Positions 14,914 through 22,672 of a stretch of DNA of 60,493 bases are shown here, piece after piece. The DNA is from CADCVW01 sp035644935. GTDB taxonomy: Bacteria > Pseudomonadota > Alphaproteobacteria > Sphingomonadales > Sphingomonadaceae. A program made the position numbers and the translations under genes. Where the stretch lies: assembly GCA_035644935.1 (NCBI GenBank), contig DASQNO010000056.1, positions 1 to 60,493 of the forward strand, written 5' to 3'. Each line of letters starts with the position of its first letter. Position 1 is the first letter of the stretch. The notes under the pieces are model-generated. The model worked only from the letters and a program-made list of their open reading frames with translations, was not told the DNA's origin and made no database searches.

Positions 14914-16035
14914 ATGACCGATTCGCAAACCGCTGAGGCCGGCGCCTCCTTCGCCCCTTTCCTCCCCTCCAACACGGAAGCGACCGACCCGCCCAACGCG
15001 CCCGATCCCGCGACGCCGCGCAGCCTCGTGCTCGAAAACGCGATGGTCGCCCCCGACCTCGACAACGCCTTTTCCTGCACGAACCACTTCGATGACGAGG
15101 CGGGCGGCGACTGGCTGACTCCCGCCAACGAAGGCCAAAGGAAATCACATCGCGGCGAGGTGGGCCTAGAGGCTCCGTCGACCGCAGGTCGACGGAATGC
15201 CCACCGAGGTTGGACGCCGGAGCGCAAGCGGCTGTTTCACCAGACGCTGGCGGAAAGCGGCGTCGTGCTGGAGGCGGCGCGCGCCGCGGGGATGAGCGCG
15301 CATGCCGCCTATGCGCTGCGCAACCGCGACCCGCTGTTCGACGCCGGATGGGAAGCGGCGCTGACGCTGGCCCGCCGCCGCCTGGTCGACGATCTCTACG
15401 CCCGCGCCGTCAACGGCGTCGTCGAACAGGTCTACCGCGGCGGCGTCAAGGTCGGCGAGCGCCACCGCTACGACAACCGCCTGTCCATGGCCGTGCTCAC
15501 CCGCCTCGACGCGCGGCTCGACCGGGCCGAGGCGCGTGGCGATGCGCACCTGCGCGTCGCGCGCCGCTGGGACGATTATCTGGACGCGCTCGGCGCCGAC
15601 CGCGCCGACGAAGCCCAGGCGCTGCTCGCCGCCCCCGAACCGGAGCCGGAGGAGATCGCGGAAACCGCGCAGCACTGTGATCTTCATGATGTTGAGGAGG
15701 TCGAAATGGACGAAGACGACGAGGAAACCAGGGCGCTGCACTTCTACAACGGCATGTCCGCGTGGCAGGAACACGGCGTCTGGTGGACCGACTTCCCGCC
15801 GCCGGACGATTTCGACGGCGAAGAGGACGGCGAATGGGGCGTGGACGACGATTATCGCCGCGAGCTGACCCCCGACGAACAGGCCGTCTACGACGCCCAG
15901 GCCGCCGCCGACATCGCCGAAGCCCGCCGCCTGCGCGACCTCTACTTCGAGCTCACTGTCGAGGAGGAGAAGACGCAGGACGCGGACGCCGGAGCGTCGG
16001 GAGGTGACGTACCCGACCCGCCCGCGCCGCAGTAA
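14914..16035 (+). CDS. Terminase-small-subunit-like HTH protein with acidic tail
   Basis: A 373-aa protein. After a disordered N-terminus, residues 100-140 (WTPERKRLFHQTLAESG, then VLEAARAAGMSAHAAYALR) form a helix-turn-helix like that of phage terminase small subunits and related regulators, followed by a long basic helix (LARRRLVDDLYARAV) and a short sheet (VYRGGVKVGERHRYDNRL). From residue 240 the chain is strongly acidic (many Asp, Glu and Trp). DNA binding is inferred; the role is unknown. A decayed paralogue lies 1.6 kb upstream with vapBC between. A REP-like element follows the stop. Confidence 0.7.
   Translation: MTDSQTAEAGASFAPFLPSNTEATDPPNAPDPATPRSLVLENAMVAPDLDNAFSCTNHFDDEAGGDWLTPANEGQRKSHRGEVGLEAPSTAGRRNAHRGWTPERKRLFHQTLAESGVVLEAARAAGMSAHAAYALRNRDPLFDAGWEAALTLARRRLVDDLYARAVNGVVEQVYRGGVKVGERHRYDNRLSMAVLTRLDARLDRAEARGDAHLRVARRWDDYLDALGADRADEAQALLAAPEPEPEEIAETAQHCDLHDVEEVEMDEDDEETRALHFYNGMSAWQEHGVWWTDFPPPDDFDGEEDGEWGVDDDYRRELTPDEQAVYDAQAAADIAEARRLRDLYFELTVEEEKTQDADAGASGGDVPDPPAPQ
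15175..15195 (+). repeat. 9-bp perfect hairpin inside the HTH gene
   Basis: CCGTCGACC, loop GCA, GGTCGACGG. It lies in the linker just before the HTH, in a segment about 110 bases longer than the matching part of the decayed paralogue. Confidence 0.5.
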
Positions 16036-16063
16036 AGCCTGAAGGCTCGCGCCGACCCACCCG

Positions 16064-16168
16064 CCGTCATCGCGAGCGAAGCGCGGCGATCCAGCGTCGT
16101 GGCCACCGCAGGCTCCGAACCGGATTGCCGCGTCCCCCGGAACAAGTCCGGGGTCCTCGCAATGACGG
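16064..16168. repeat. Dispersed palindromic repeat between convergent genes
   Basis: Outer arms CCGTCATCGCGAG (16064-16076) and CTCGCAATGACGG (16156-16168) pair except for one wobble. An inner hairpin is CCCCGGA, loop ACAAG, TCCGGGG (16135-16153). The outer arms belong to a widespread intergenic family of alphaproteobacteria built around GTCAT-x-GCGAG. It lies between the stop of the HTH gene and the stop of the methyltransferase. Confidence 0.75.
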
Positions 16169-16181
16169 CGCGGGATAAATT

Positions 16182-16853
16182 CTAGCGCTTGCCCGCGAAC
16201 CAGATGACGTGCCGCGCGCCCTTGCCGTTAGACCGCGCCCGCACCGCGACTTCCTCCACGTCGAAGCCCGCGCGCGTCAGCCGCCTTGCGAACGCCTCGT
16301 CCGGACCCGCCGACCAGACCGCCAGCACGCCCCCCGCCCGCAACGCCTCCCGCGCTGCCGCCAGCCCGCTGGCCGTATAAAGCCGGTCGTTGCTGTCCAT
16401 CGTCAGCCCGTCCGGCCCGTTGTCGACATCGAGCAGGATCGCATCGTACGCGCCGCGCGGCCCCCGGATGAGATCCGCGACGTCGCCGTCCACCAACGCG
16501 ACCCGCGGATCGTCCAAGGCCCCCGCGGTCAACCCCGCCATCGGCCCCCGCGCCCACGCCACGATCTCCGGCACCACCTCCGCAACCGTCACCCGCGCAC
16601 CCGCAGGCAGCACGCCCAACGCCGCCCGCAACGTGAACCCCATGCCGTAGCCGCCGATCAGGACGTGCGGCGTCCGCGCGCCGGCAATCCGCGCGCAACT
16701 CATCGTCGCCAGCGCCTCTTCCGACCCGCTCATCCGGCTGTTCATCAATTCGTTGCGGCCGAGCAGGATCGCGAAATCCGCGCCGCGCCGCATCAAGCGC
16801 AGTTCCTGCCCGCCCTCAACGAAGGCGGAGCCGATCAACTCCAGCGGCTTCAC
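16182..16853 (-). CDS. Spermidine-synthase-like SAM-dependent methyltransferase fold protein
   Basis: About 223 aa from GTG 16853, two bases after the desaturase stop. The Rossmann fold shows HVLIGGYGMGFTLRAAL (glycine loop 67-72), an acidic residue ending strand two (AEVVPEIV), and a DAILLDVDNGPDG segment where spermidine synthases keep their catalytic Asp. The polyamine-binding N-terminal beta domain is short here, so a different acceptor is likely. Many sphingomonads carry such a protein without assigned function. It probably forms an operon with the desaturase upstream. Confidence 0.8.
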   Translation of the reverse strand: MKPLELIGSAFVEGGQELRLMRRGADFAILLGRNELMNSRMSGSEEALATMSCARIAGARTPHVLIGGYGMGFTLRAALGVLPAGARVTVAEVVPEIVAWARGPMAGLTAGALDDPRVALVDGDVADLIRGPRGAYDAILLDVDNGPDGLTMDSNDRLYTASGLAAAREALRAGGVLAVWSAGPDEAFARRLTRAGFDVEEVAVRARSNGKGARHVIWFAGKR

Positions 16854-16855
16854 CT

Positions 16856-17875
16856 TTAGGCCCGTGCTTCCCGAAACGAGATCAACCGCCGCGCCTGCTC
16901 GTCCCACAGCACCAGCCGCACCGCCTTGAAGCTCTGCCACAAGGTCAGCCGCCCGACCTCGCGCAGTTCGGGACGGTCGCGCAGCACCTCGGGCAGGCGG
17001 TAGAACGGAATGCGGCTCGACAGATGGTGGACATGGTGGACGCCGATATTGGCGGAAAACCAGCGCAGCACGCTGGGCAGGTCGTAGTGCGAACTGCCGT
17101 GCAGCGCGGCGTGATGGAACCCCCAATCCTCCTGCCGGTCCCACACCGCGCCTTCGAACTGATGCTGCACGTAGAACAGCCACACACCCATTGAAGCGGC
17201 CAGGATGGTGATCGGCAGCTGGATCAGCAGGAACATGCCCAGCCCGATCTGCCAGATCAGAAGCCCCGCCAGCGCCGCGATGCCCGCGTTGGTCGCCATG
17301 GCGCTGATCCACGGCCGCCAGCCGTTGCGCATCAACCCGAACGGCAGCCGGTGCCGCAGCAGGAACTGGTACGCCGGCCCGATCCCGAACATCACCACCG
17401 GGTGCCGATAGGCCCGGTACGACAGCCGACCCCACGGGCTCAGCGCCCGGAACTCCTCCAGCGTCAGCGTGTCGATGTCGCCCACGCCGCGATTGTCGAG
17501 ATTGCCCGAACTGGCATGATGCAGCGAATGCGACCGCCGCCAGTAGTCGTAGGGCGTCACCGTCAGCACGCCGATCACTCGCCCCACCCAGTCATTGGCC
17601 GCACGCCCGCGAAAGAATGCGCCATGCCCGCAGTCGTGCTGGATCAGGAACAGGCGAACCAGCAGGCCCGCCGCGGGCAGCGTCAGCACCAGCCCGATCC
17701 AGTACCCCGCATCAAGCGCCGCCCAGGTCAGGACCCAGAGCAGCACGAAGGGTACAACGGTTATTGCGATCTCGAGCACGCTGCGGCTCAGGCGCGGCTC
17801 GCGATAGGGCGCAATGTCCTTGAGCAGCGATCGCGGATCGAGGGGGGCAGTCAACGCGGTCGAACGATCATGCAC
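16856..17875 (-). CDS. Membrane fatty acid desaturase
   Basis: About 339 aa from GTG 17875 (GGAG nine bases upstream); an ATG at 17917 would add 14 residues. Three histidine boxes of the di-iron acyl desaturases are present: HDCGH (80-84), HSLHH (116-120) and HHVHH (280-284), with hydrophobic pairs near 36-80 and 195-235. The pattern is closest to the omega-6/Delta-12 class acting on lipid-bound acyl chains with O2. It would introduce double bonds in membrane lipids. Transcription is leftward from the gene-free stretch that also holds an FNR-type site. Confidence 0.9.
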   Translation of the reverse strand: MHDRSTALTAPLDPRSLLKDIAPYREPRLSRSVLEIAITVVPFVLLWVLTWAALDAGYWIGLVLTLPAAGLLVRLFLIQHDCGHGAFFRGRAANDWVGRVIGVLTVTPYDYWRRSHSLHHASSGNLDNRGVGDIDTLTLEEFRALSPWGRLSYRAYRHPVVMFGIGPAYQFLLRHRLPFGLMRNGWRPWISAMATNAGIAALAGLLIWQIGLGMFLLIQLPITILAASMGVWLFYVQHQFEGAVWDRQEDWGFHHAALHGSSHYDLPSVLRWFSANIGVHHVHHLSSRIPFYRLPEVLRDRPELREVGRLTLWQSFKAVRLVLWDEQARRLISFREARA

Positions 17876-18585
17876 GCAAGGAAACTCCGAGCATGATGGG
17901 GACGCGGCACGGACCACGTGATCGGCTCGGGCCGGATAACGGGGCTGGAGCTCACCTGTTCCCCCGCAGCGTCGCTATGTTCGTGGTCCCAAAAAGCGCA
18001 AGCGGAGCGAACGGTTGCGCCTGCGGGGTCGGCGGCTGGTCGAACGAGAACTGGCGCGATTGTCAAAACGAATACTCCGAATAGGCTTTGGTCGTAGCGG
18101 CCCGGCTATGAACGACGCCGACATGCTGTGTTCGAGAGGCAGAGAAGCGGACACCTTGACCGGATACGATCTAAGCTTCGGCCGCGGTCCCGCGAACTGC
18201 GCTGCCTCTCCCAGCTCCCGAGCTACGCCGCCGGACGCGCCAATAATGTTTGATCCATATCAAAGACATGGACGGCGGCCATGCAATATCTGGGCCTTGT
18301 TCCTGATGTCTTCTTTGGGCAGCATGCGTGGCTGGCGTGCGGAAGATCTGCTTCGAGGGGATCTTCGATGTACGTTCATGTATCGAAGCCGTCGAAGGCG
18401 ACGCGACCTTTGCCGCGACGGTCGTGGCGTTCCCTGAGGCTGCTGGACTTCCCGCGTGACGTCGGAGTTCGGGGCGAGCTTCAGTAGCAGCACGGCATAC
18501 AACGGAAGCGTATGCGGCTCGCGGTGCGCCGGGTCGCGCGGCGTCGCCGTTCTCAAGGATGATTAGACCCGAACACGGAAAGTCG
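17876..18585. other. 710-bp gene-poor stretch between desaturase and Crp/Fnr gene
   Basis: No frame here is convincing in either direction. The longest forward frames (18015-18437, 18281-18487) are rich in Arg and Ser without family similarity and may be degenerate remains. It contains the FNR-type palindrome at 18250-18263, the desaturase promoter on the left and the regulator promoter on the right. A transcribed small RNA starting near 18285 is possible but nothing proves it. Confidence 0.5.
18250..18263. promoter_or_regulatory. Perfect FNR/FixK-type binding site
   Basis: TTGATCCATATCAA matches the consensus TTGAT-N4-ATCAA exactly. It is 322 bases before the ATG of a Crp/Fnr regulator and 375 bases from the desaturase start, so the promoter it serves is not obvious. 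O2-dependent control of a desaturase would make sense. Confidence 0.7.
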
Positions 18586-19326
18586 ATGAACTTCAACGAT
18601 AACAATGCTTTCGACCTTGTGGTGGCCAGGTTGAACAAACTGAACCGGCTGTCTTCGGCATGCACGGCCGCGATTGCTGCACTGCCGTTCGTACGCGAGT
18701 CCGTTCCCGCCGATGCGCACATCGTGCGCGAAGGGCAAATGGCGACGCACTGCTGCTTCCTGATCGACGGCTTCGCCTGCCGCTACAAAGTCGCACATGA
18801 CGGCGGTCGGCAGATCGCGTCGTTCAACATGGCGGGCGACATTCTGGACCTGCAGCATCTGCTCCTTTCGGTCGCGGATCATTCGGTTCAAACGATCACG
18901 GCGGCGACCTATCTGCGGGTGCCCTCCGCAGCGCTAAGGTTGCTGACGCAGGAACATGCCGATCTCGCCGAGGCTCTGTGGCGCGATACGCTGATCGACG
19001 CGTCGATCTTTCGCGAATGGGTGCTCAACGTCGGTCGCCGCGACGCCAAGACGCGCATCGCCCACATGTTGTGCGAATTCGCCGTGAGGTACCAGGCCGC
19101 AGGATTCGGAACGCCCGAACGCTTCACGCTCCCCATGACGCAGGAACATATCGCCGACGCAACAGGGCTGACGCCCGTACACGTCAATCGCACGCTGCGG
19201 GTCCTGAGTGAATCGGGGCTTATCGCGCGCGACGGGCGGAAGATCGTTATCGCGGACTGGAAGCGCATGCAGCAAGCGGCCGATTTCGATCCGCTGTACC
19301 TCCACGGCGCGGTGGCGGTGGGCTGA
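18586..19326 (+). CDS. Crp/Fnr family transcription regulator
   Basis: A 246-aa protein from the ATG at 18586, preceded by GGAAAG; an in-frame ATG at 18559 has no properly spaced ribosome site. The N-terminal half is a cyclic-nucleotide-like beta roll (IVREGQMATHCCFLIDGFACRYK, then RQIASFNMAGDILDLQ). The C-terminal winged helix reads MTQEHIADATGLTPVHVNRTLRVLSESGLI (184-213). It lacks the N-terminal Cys cluster of FNR, so it is not an iron-sulfur oxygen sensor of that type; the ligand is unknown. A small gene follows after two bases. Confidence 0.88.
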   Translation: MNFNDNNAFDLVVARLNKLNRLSSACTAAIAALPFVRESVPADAHIVREGQMATHCCFLIDGFACRYKVAHDGGRQIASFNMAGDILDLQHLLLSVADHSVQTITAATYLRVPSAALRLLTQEHADLAEALWRDTLIDASIFREWVLNVGRRDAKTRIAHMLCEFAVRYQAAGFGTPERFTLPMTQEHIADATGLTPVHVNRTLRVLSESGLIARDGRKIVIADWKRMQQAADFDPLYLHGAVAVG

Positions 19327-19328
19327 CC

Positions 19329-19559
19329 GTGCCCATCTCGTTTCGGCCCGTGACGCTGGACGCGAACCATGGCGACGAGGCGGCGATGCTCGTCTTTCGC
19401 GACGAGCGCTTGTCCGCCATCGTGACGCGGCTGGGCGCCGAACATGGCGGCCTGGCGGGCCGTTGGTTCGTGGAAACGCTTTTCACCGAAAGCGCCGATA
19501 TGCTGCACGTCACGTTGAGCAGCCTGACCGACCTGGAATCGCTGCTCGTGCGGTCTTAG
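19329..19559 (+). CDS. Small protein coupled to the Crp/Fnr gene
   Basis: A 76-aa protein starting at GTG, two bases after the regulator stop. No membrane segment or signal peptide. It reads as a compact alpha/beta protein (ERLSAIVTRLGAEHGGLAGRWFVETLF, then LHVTLSSLTDLESLLV). I know no named family. The tight spacing and coding-like base pattern support a real gene, perhaps a modulator of the neighbouring regulator, but that is inference. Confidence 0.6.
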   Translation: MPISFRPVTLDANHGDEAAMLVFRDERLSAIVTRLGAEHGGLAGRWFVETLFTESADMLHVTLSSLTDLESLLVRS

Positions 19560-19604
19560 CGACGTCCTCCGTTCGCGCCGTCGGAGCTTCATCTCCTGCC
19601 ATGT

Positions 19605-19694
19605 GAGTCCCCGGCGCAACGCCCCGTGCGCAAACCGAATTAAGACCGGCTTTACCGCCCATTAACCTTTTGCCTTCACACACGGCATAGTTAA
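19605..19694 (+). promoter_or_regulatory. ctrA promoter region with CcrM and CtrA-like motifs
   Basis: GAGTC (19605-19609) is a GANTC methylation site. TTAAGACCGGCTTTA (19640-19654) is a near match to the CtrA box TTAA-N7-TTAA, and CATTAACC follows at 19660-19667 and TTAA at 19691-19694. Caulobacter ctrA is controlled both by GANTC methylation and by CtrA itself; this layout suggests the same here. Confidence 0.5.
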
Positions 19695-19740
19695 TGGATG
19701 TGAAGCGACCGGCACGGCCGGCTCGGGCGAGGAAAAAGCA

Positions 19741-20442
19741 ATGCGCGTGCTGCTGATCGAAGACGAGCCGACCACTGCCAAGGCGATCGAGTTGATGCTG
19801 GTGACCGAAGGCTTCAACTGCTACACCACCGATCTCGGCGAAGAAGGCCTCGATTTGGGCAAGCTCTACGATTACGACATCATCCTGCTCGATCTCAACC
19901 TGCCGGACATGCACGGCTACGATGTCCTGAAGAAACTCCGCGTCGCCAAAGTCGGGACCCCGGTTCTCATCCTGTCGGGCGTCGGCGAGCTGGACTCCAA
20001 GGTCCGCGCGCTGGGCTTCGGCGCCGACGACTACATGACCAAGCCGTTCCATCGTGACGAACTGGTGGCGCGCATCCATGCCATCGTCCGCCGCTCCAAG
20101 GGCCATTCGCAGTCGGTGATCCGCACCGGCAAGCTTGCGGTTAACCTGGATGCAAAGACGGTCGAGGTCGACGGCAGCCGCGTACATCTGACCGGCAAGG
20201 AGTATGCGATGCTGGAGCTGCTGTCGCTCCGCAAAGGTACCACGCTGACGAAGGAGATGTTCCTCAACCACCTCTACGGTGGCATGGACGAGCCAGAATT
20301 GAAGATCATCGACGTCTTCATCTGCAAGCTGCGCAAGAAGCTCAGCCTGGCCTGCGGCGGCGACAACTATATCGAGACGGTCTGGGGCCGCGGCTACGTC
20401 CTGCGCGACGCCGAAGAGGAACAGGCCACCCGCGTCGCCTGA
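19741..20442 (+). CDS. ctrA: Cell-cycle response regulator CtrA
   Basis: A 233-aa OmpR-type response regulator. The receiver has the acidic pocket E7-D8, phospho-acceptor Asp51 in LLDLNLPD, and Lys in DDYMTKPF. The winged-helix domain (VHLTGKEYAMLELLSLRKG, then IIDVFICKLRKKL and VWGRGYVL) is nearly identical to alphaproteobacterial CtrA as I recall it. CtrA controls replication initiation, division, motility and pilus genes, phosphorylated through CckA and ChpT (not in the window). The upstream 180 bases carry a GANTC site and CtrA-like half-sites. Confidence 0.97.
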   Translation: MRVLLIEDEPTTAKAIELMLVTEGFNCYTTDLGEEGLDLGKLYDYDIILLDLNLPDMHGYDVLKKLRVAKVGTPVLILSGVGELDSKVRALGFGADDYMTKPFHRDELVARIHAIVRRSKGHSQSVIRTGKLAVNLDAKTVEVDGSRVHLTGKEYAMLELLSLRKGTTLTKEMFLNHLYGGMDEPELKIIDVFICKLRKKLSLACGGDNYIETVWGRGYVLRDAEEEQATRVA

Positions 20443-20485
20443 GCCTTCGTTGTCGAAGCGCAGGCCGCGACGATCAAGGCAGGCT

Positions 20486-21268
20486 TCAGGCGAACACCCG
20501 TGGCAGCACTCGCCGCTCCGGTGCGCTCCTCACGTTGGGATCGAACGCCTGCCACCCGTCCCGCGTCAGCCGCTCCAGCGGTTTGAACCGGGCCTTGTAC
20601 GCCATGCGTTCGGACCCTTCGACCCAGTAGCCCAGGTACACGTAGGGCAGGCCGGCCTTTCCCGCGCGCGTGATGTGGTCCAGGATGATCGTCGTCCCTA
20701 ACCCCTGCCGCGCGTCCGGCCCCACGTCGAAGAAGCTGTAGATCATCGACAGGCCGTCGCCCTGCTGGTCCGTCAGGCACGCGCCGACCAGCTTGCCGGG
20801 TCGACCGCCTACCGACGGTTCGCGATACTCGACCACGAACGTCTTGACCGGGCTCTGCTCCACCATGTCGGCGAAGTCGTCCTCGTCCATCCCCGCCATG
20901 CCGCCGCCCGGGTGCCGGTGCGCCAGGTAGCGGCGAAGCAGCGCATATTGCTCCTCGGTGGTCCACGGCTTGCAGGCGGACACCTCCAGGTCGGCGTTGC
21001 GGCGCATCAGCCGCTTCTGCGTCGTGGACGGTACGAAATGATCGGCGAGCACGCGCACCGACACGCAGGCGGAGCAGCTCGCGCAGCTCGGGCGGTAGGC
21101 AACGCCCTGGCTGCGGCGGAAACCGATGCGTCCAAGGGCGTCGTTGAGTTCGGACGCGTGGGCGCCGTTCAGCTCGGTGAACACCTTTCGCTCCGTCTTG
21201 CCGGGCAGATAGGGGCACGCCGTGGGCGAGGTCACGAAGAACTTGGGAAATCGAAAAGGGGCGCTCAA
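20486..21268 (-). CDS. bpt: Aspartate/glutamate leucyl- or arginyl-tRNA-protein transferase
   Basis: A 260-aa protein from a TTG start. The N-terminal Cys motif CPYLPGKTERKVFTEL and the ASCSACVSVRV cluster, then YLAHRHPGGGMAGM and YVYLGYWVEGSERMAYK, are those of bacterial R-transferase-like Bpt. Bpt moves Leu (or Arg in some relatives) from tRNA to N-terminal Asp or Glu, marking proteins for ClpAPS. It acts in the cytosol and is transcribed toward ctrA. Whether it prefers Leu-tRNA or Arg-tRNA cannot be judged here. Confidence 0.92.
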   Translation of the reverse strand: MSAPFRFPKFFVTSPTACPYLPGKTERKVFTELNGAHASELNDALGRIGFRRSQGVAYRPSCASCSACVSVRVLADHFVPSTTQKRLMRRNADLEVSACKPWTTEEQYALLRRYLAHRHPGGGMAGMDEDDFADMVEQSPVKTFVVEYREPSVGGRPGKLVGACLTDQQGDGLSMIYSFFDVGPDARQGLGTTIILDHITRAGKAGLPYVYLGYWVEGSERMAYKARFKPLERLTRDGWQAFDPNVRSAPERRVLPRVFA

Positions 21269-21409
21269 CGGGACGTCCTGCTACGGGTGGCTCCACCCTT
21301 TATGATATCGGCAACCACGCTTGGAAAGCGATTAGGAAGGTTAACGCCTACGGCTCGCCGCACCCGTCCCGCCCTGGGCCCGCCCGCGTACACAAGTTAA
21401 CGCGCGCGC

Positions 21410-22627
21410 TTAATCCAGGTCGACGCGCGCGACGTCGAACTCGGCCGTGTGCAGCGCCCCGATTAGCGTTCCGATCTGCCCGGCGTCGCGCGCCTCGCAT
21501 TCGATTTCGACGAACAACCCCTTGGCGGGAAGCTTGGTGAAGATGCGCTGGTGGTGGATCTCGATGATGTTGACGCCCGCTTCGTGGAACAGCCGCATGA
21601 TCGCATACAGTGCGCCCGGCCGATCCTGCAGCCGGATGCGCAAGCGGGCCAGCCGCCCGATCCGCGCCAGGTCGCGCACCAGCACGTTGGCGAGCAGCCG
21701 CGGGTCGATATTGCCCCCGCACAGCACCAGGCCGACATGGCGACCGCGGAACCGATCCGGGTGCGTCAACATTGCCGCCAACCCCGCCGCGCCCGCGCCC
21801 TCGACCACCGACTTCTCGACCTGCACCAGCAGGCTGACGGCTCGCTCGATATCGCGTTCCGGGGTCAGCACGATCTCGTCTGCGAGTTGGGCGATGATCG
21901 CCGAGGTGATCTTGCCCGGCTCCTTGACCGCAATGCCTTCGGCGATCGTGTCGCCGCTGGACGGCAGGTCCTCCCCCGTGACGTGGCAGTACATGGAGGG
22001 GTAGAGATCGGCCTGCGCCCCGACCACATCCATGCCCGGACGAAGCGCCCGCGCGGCGATGGCCATGCCCGACAGCAGCCCGCCGCCGCCGATCGGCACC
22101 ACTATGGTATCGATGGCCGGCTGGTCCGCAAGCATCTCCAGCGCCACCGTGCCCGCGCCGGCGATAACGTGGACATTGTCGAACGGGTGGACCAGCGTCT
22201 GCCCCTCCGCCGCGATGATCTCGCAGACATGCGCGTAGGCGTCGTCGAACCGTTCGCCGTGCAGCACGACACGCGCGCCGTGGCCTTCGGTCTGCGTCAC
22301 CTTCACCGCCGGTGTCGGCGCGGGCATGACGATGGTCACGGGGACGCCGAGCCTTCGCCCGTGATAGGCGAGCGCCTGAGCATGATTGCCGGCCGAGGCC
22401 GCGATCACCCCCTTCGCGCGCTGCTCGGGCGGCATCAGCAGCAGCGTGTTGAGCGCCCCCCGCTCCTTGTACGCGGCGGTGAACTGCAGGTTCTCGAACT
22501 TGAGGTAGACCTCCGCTCCCGTGATCTCGCTTAAGGTTCGGCTGTGCAGCGTCGGGGTGCGCACAACCGCGCCGGCGATGCGGGCGTGCGCCGCGCGGAT
22601 GTCCTGGATCGTGACGGGAACGGTCAT
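21410..22627 (-). CDS. ilvA: Threonine ammonia-lyase
   Basis: A 405-aa fold-type II PLP enzyme from the ATG at 22627 that deaminates threonine to 2-oxobutyrate, the first step to isoleucine. Lys54 in FTAAYKERGA is the PLP lysine; SAGNHAQ and the VPIGGGGLLSG loop hold the phosphate. One ACT-like domain follows from about residue 330 (LRIRLQDRPGALYAIMRLFHEAG), the short TdcB/IlvA form. Longer in-frame extension to 23191 only shadows the opposite gene. It diverges from the dehydrogenase gene with 45 bases between, so their promoters overlap. Confidence 0.92.
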   Translation of the reverse strand: MTVPVTIQDIRAAHARIAGAVVRTPTLHSRTLSEITGAEVYLKFENLQFTAAYKERGALNTLLLMPPEQRAKGVIAASAGNHAQALAYHGRRLGVPVTIVMPAPTPAVKVTQTEGHGARVVLHGERFDDAYAHVCEIIAAEGQTLVHPFDNVHVIAGAGTVALEMLADQPAIDTIVVPIGGGGLLSGMAIAARALRPGMDVVGAQADLYPSMYCHVTGEDLPSSGDTIAEGIAVKEPGKITSAIIAQLADEIVLTPERDIERAVSLLVQVEKSVVEGAGAAGLAAMLTHPDRFRGRHVGLVLCGGNIDPRLLANVLVRDLARIGRLARLRIRLQDRPGALYAIMRLFHEAGVNIIEIHHQRIFTKLPAKGLFVEIECEARDAGQIGTLIGALHTAEFDVARVDLD

Positions 22628-22672
22628 GGTGCAAAGGCTTAACGCCATCTGGCGGTCCGCACAAAGGCTGCT

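Noticed and set aside
18281..18487. A 68-codon frame just after the FNR-type site as a regulated small gene
   Set aside because: No ribosome site, Arg/Ser-rich composition and no known similarity; left as part of the gene-free stretch.
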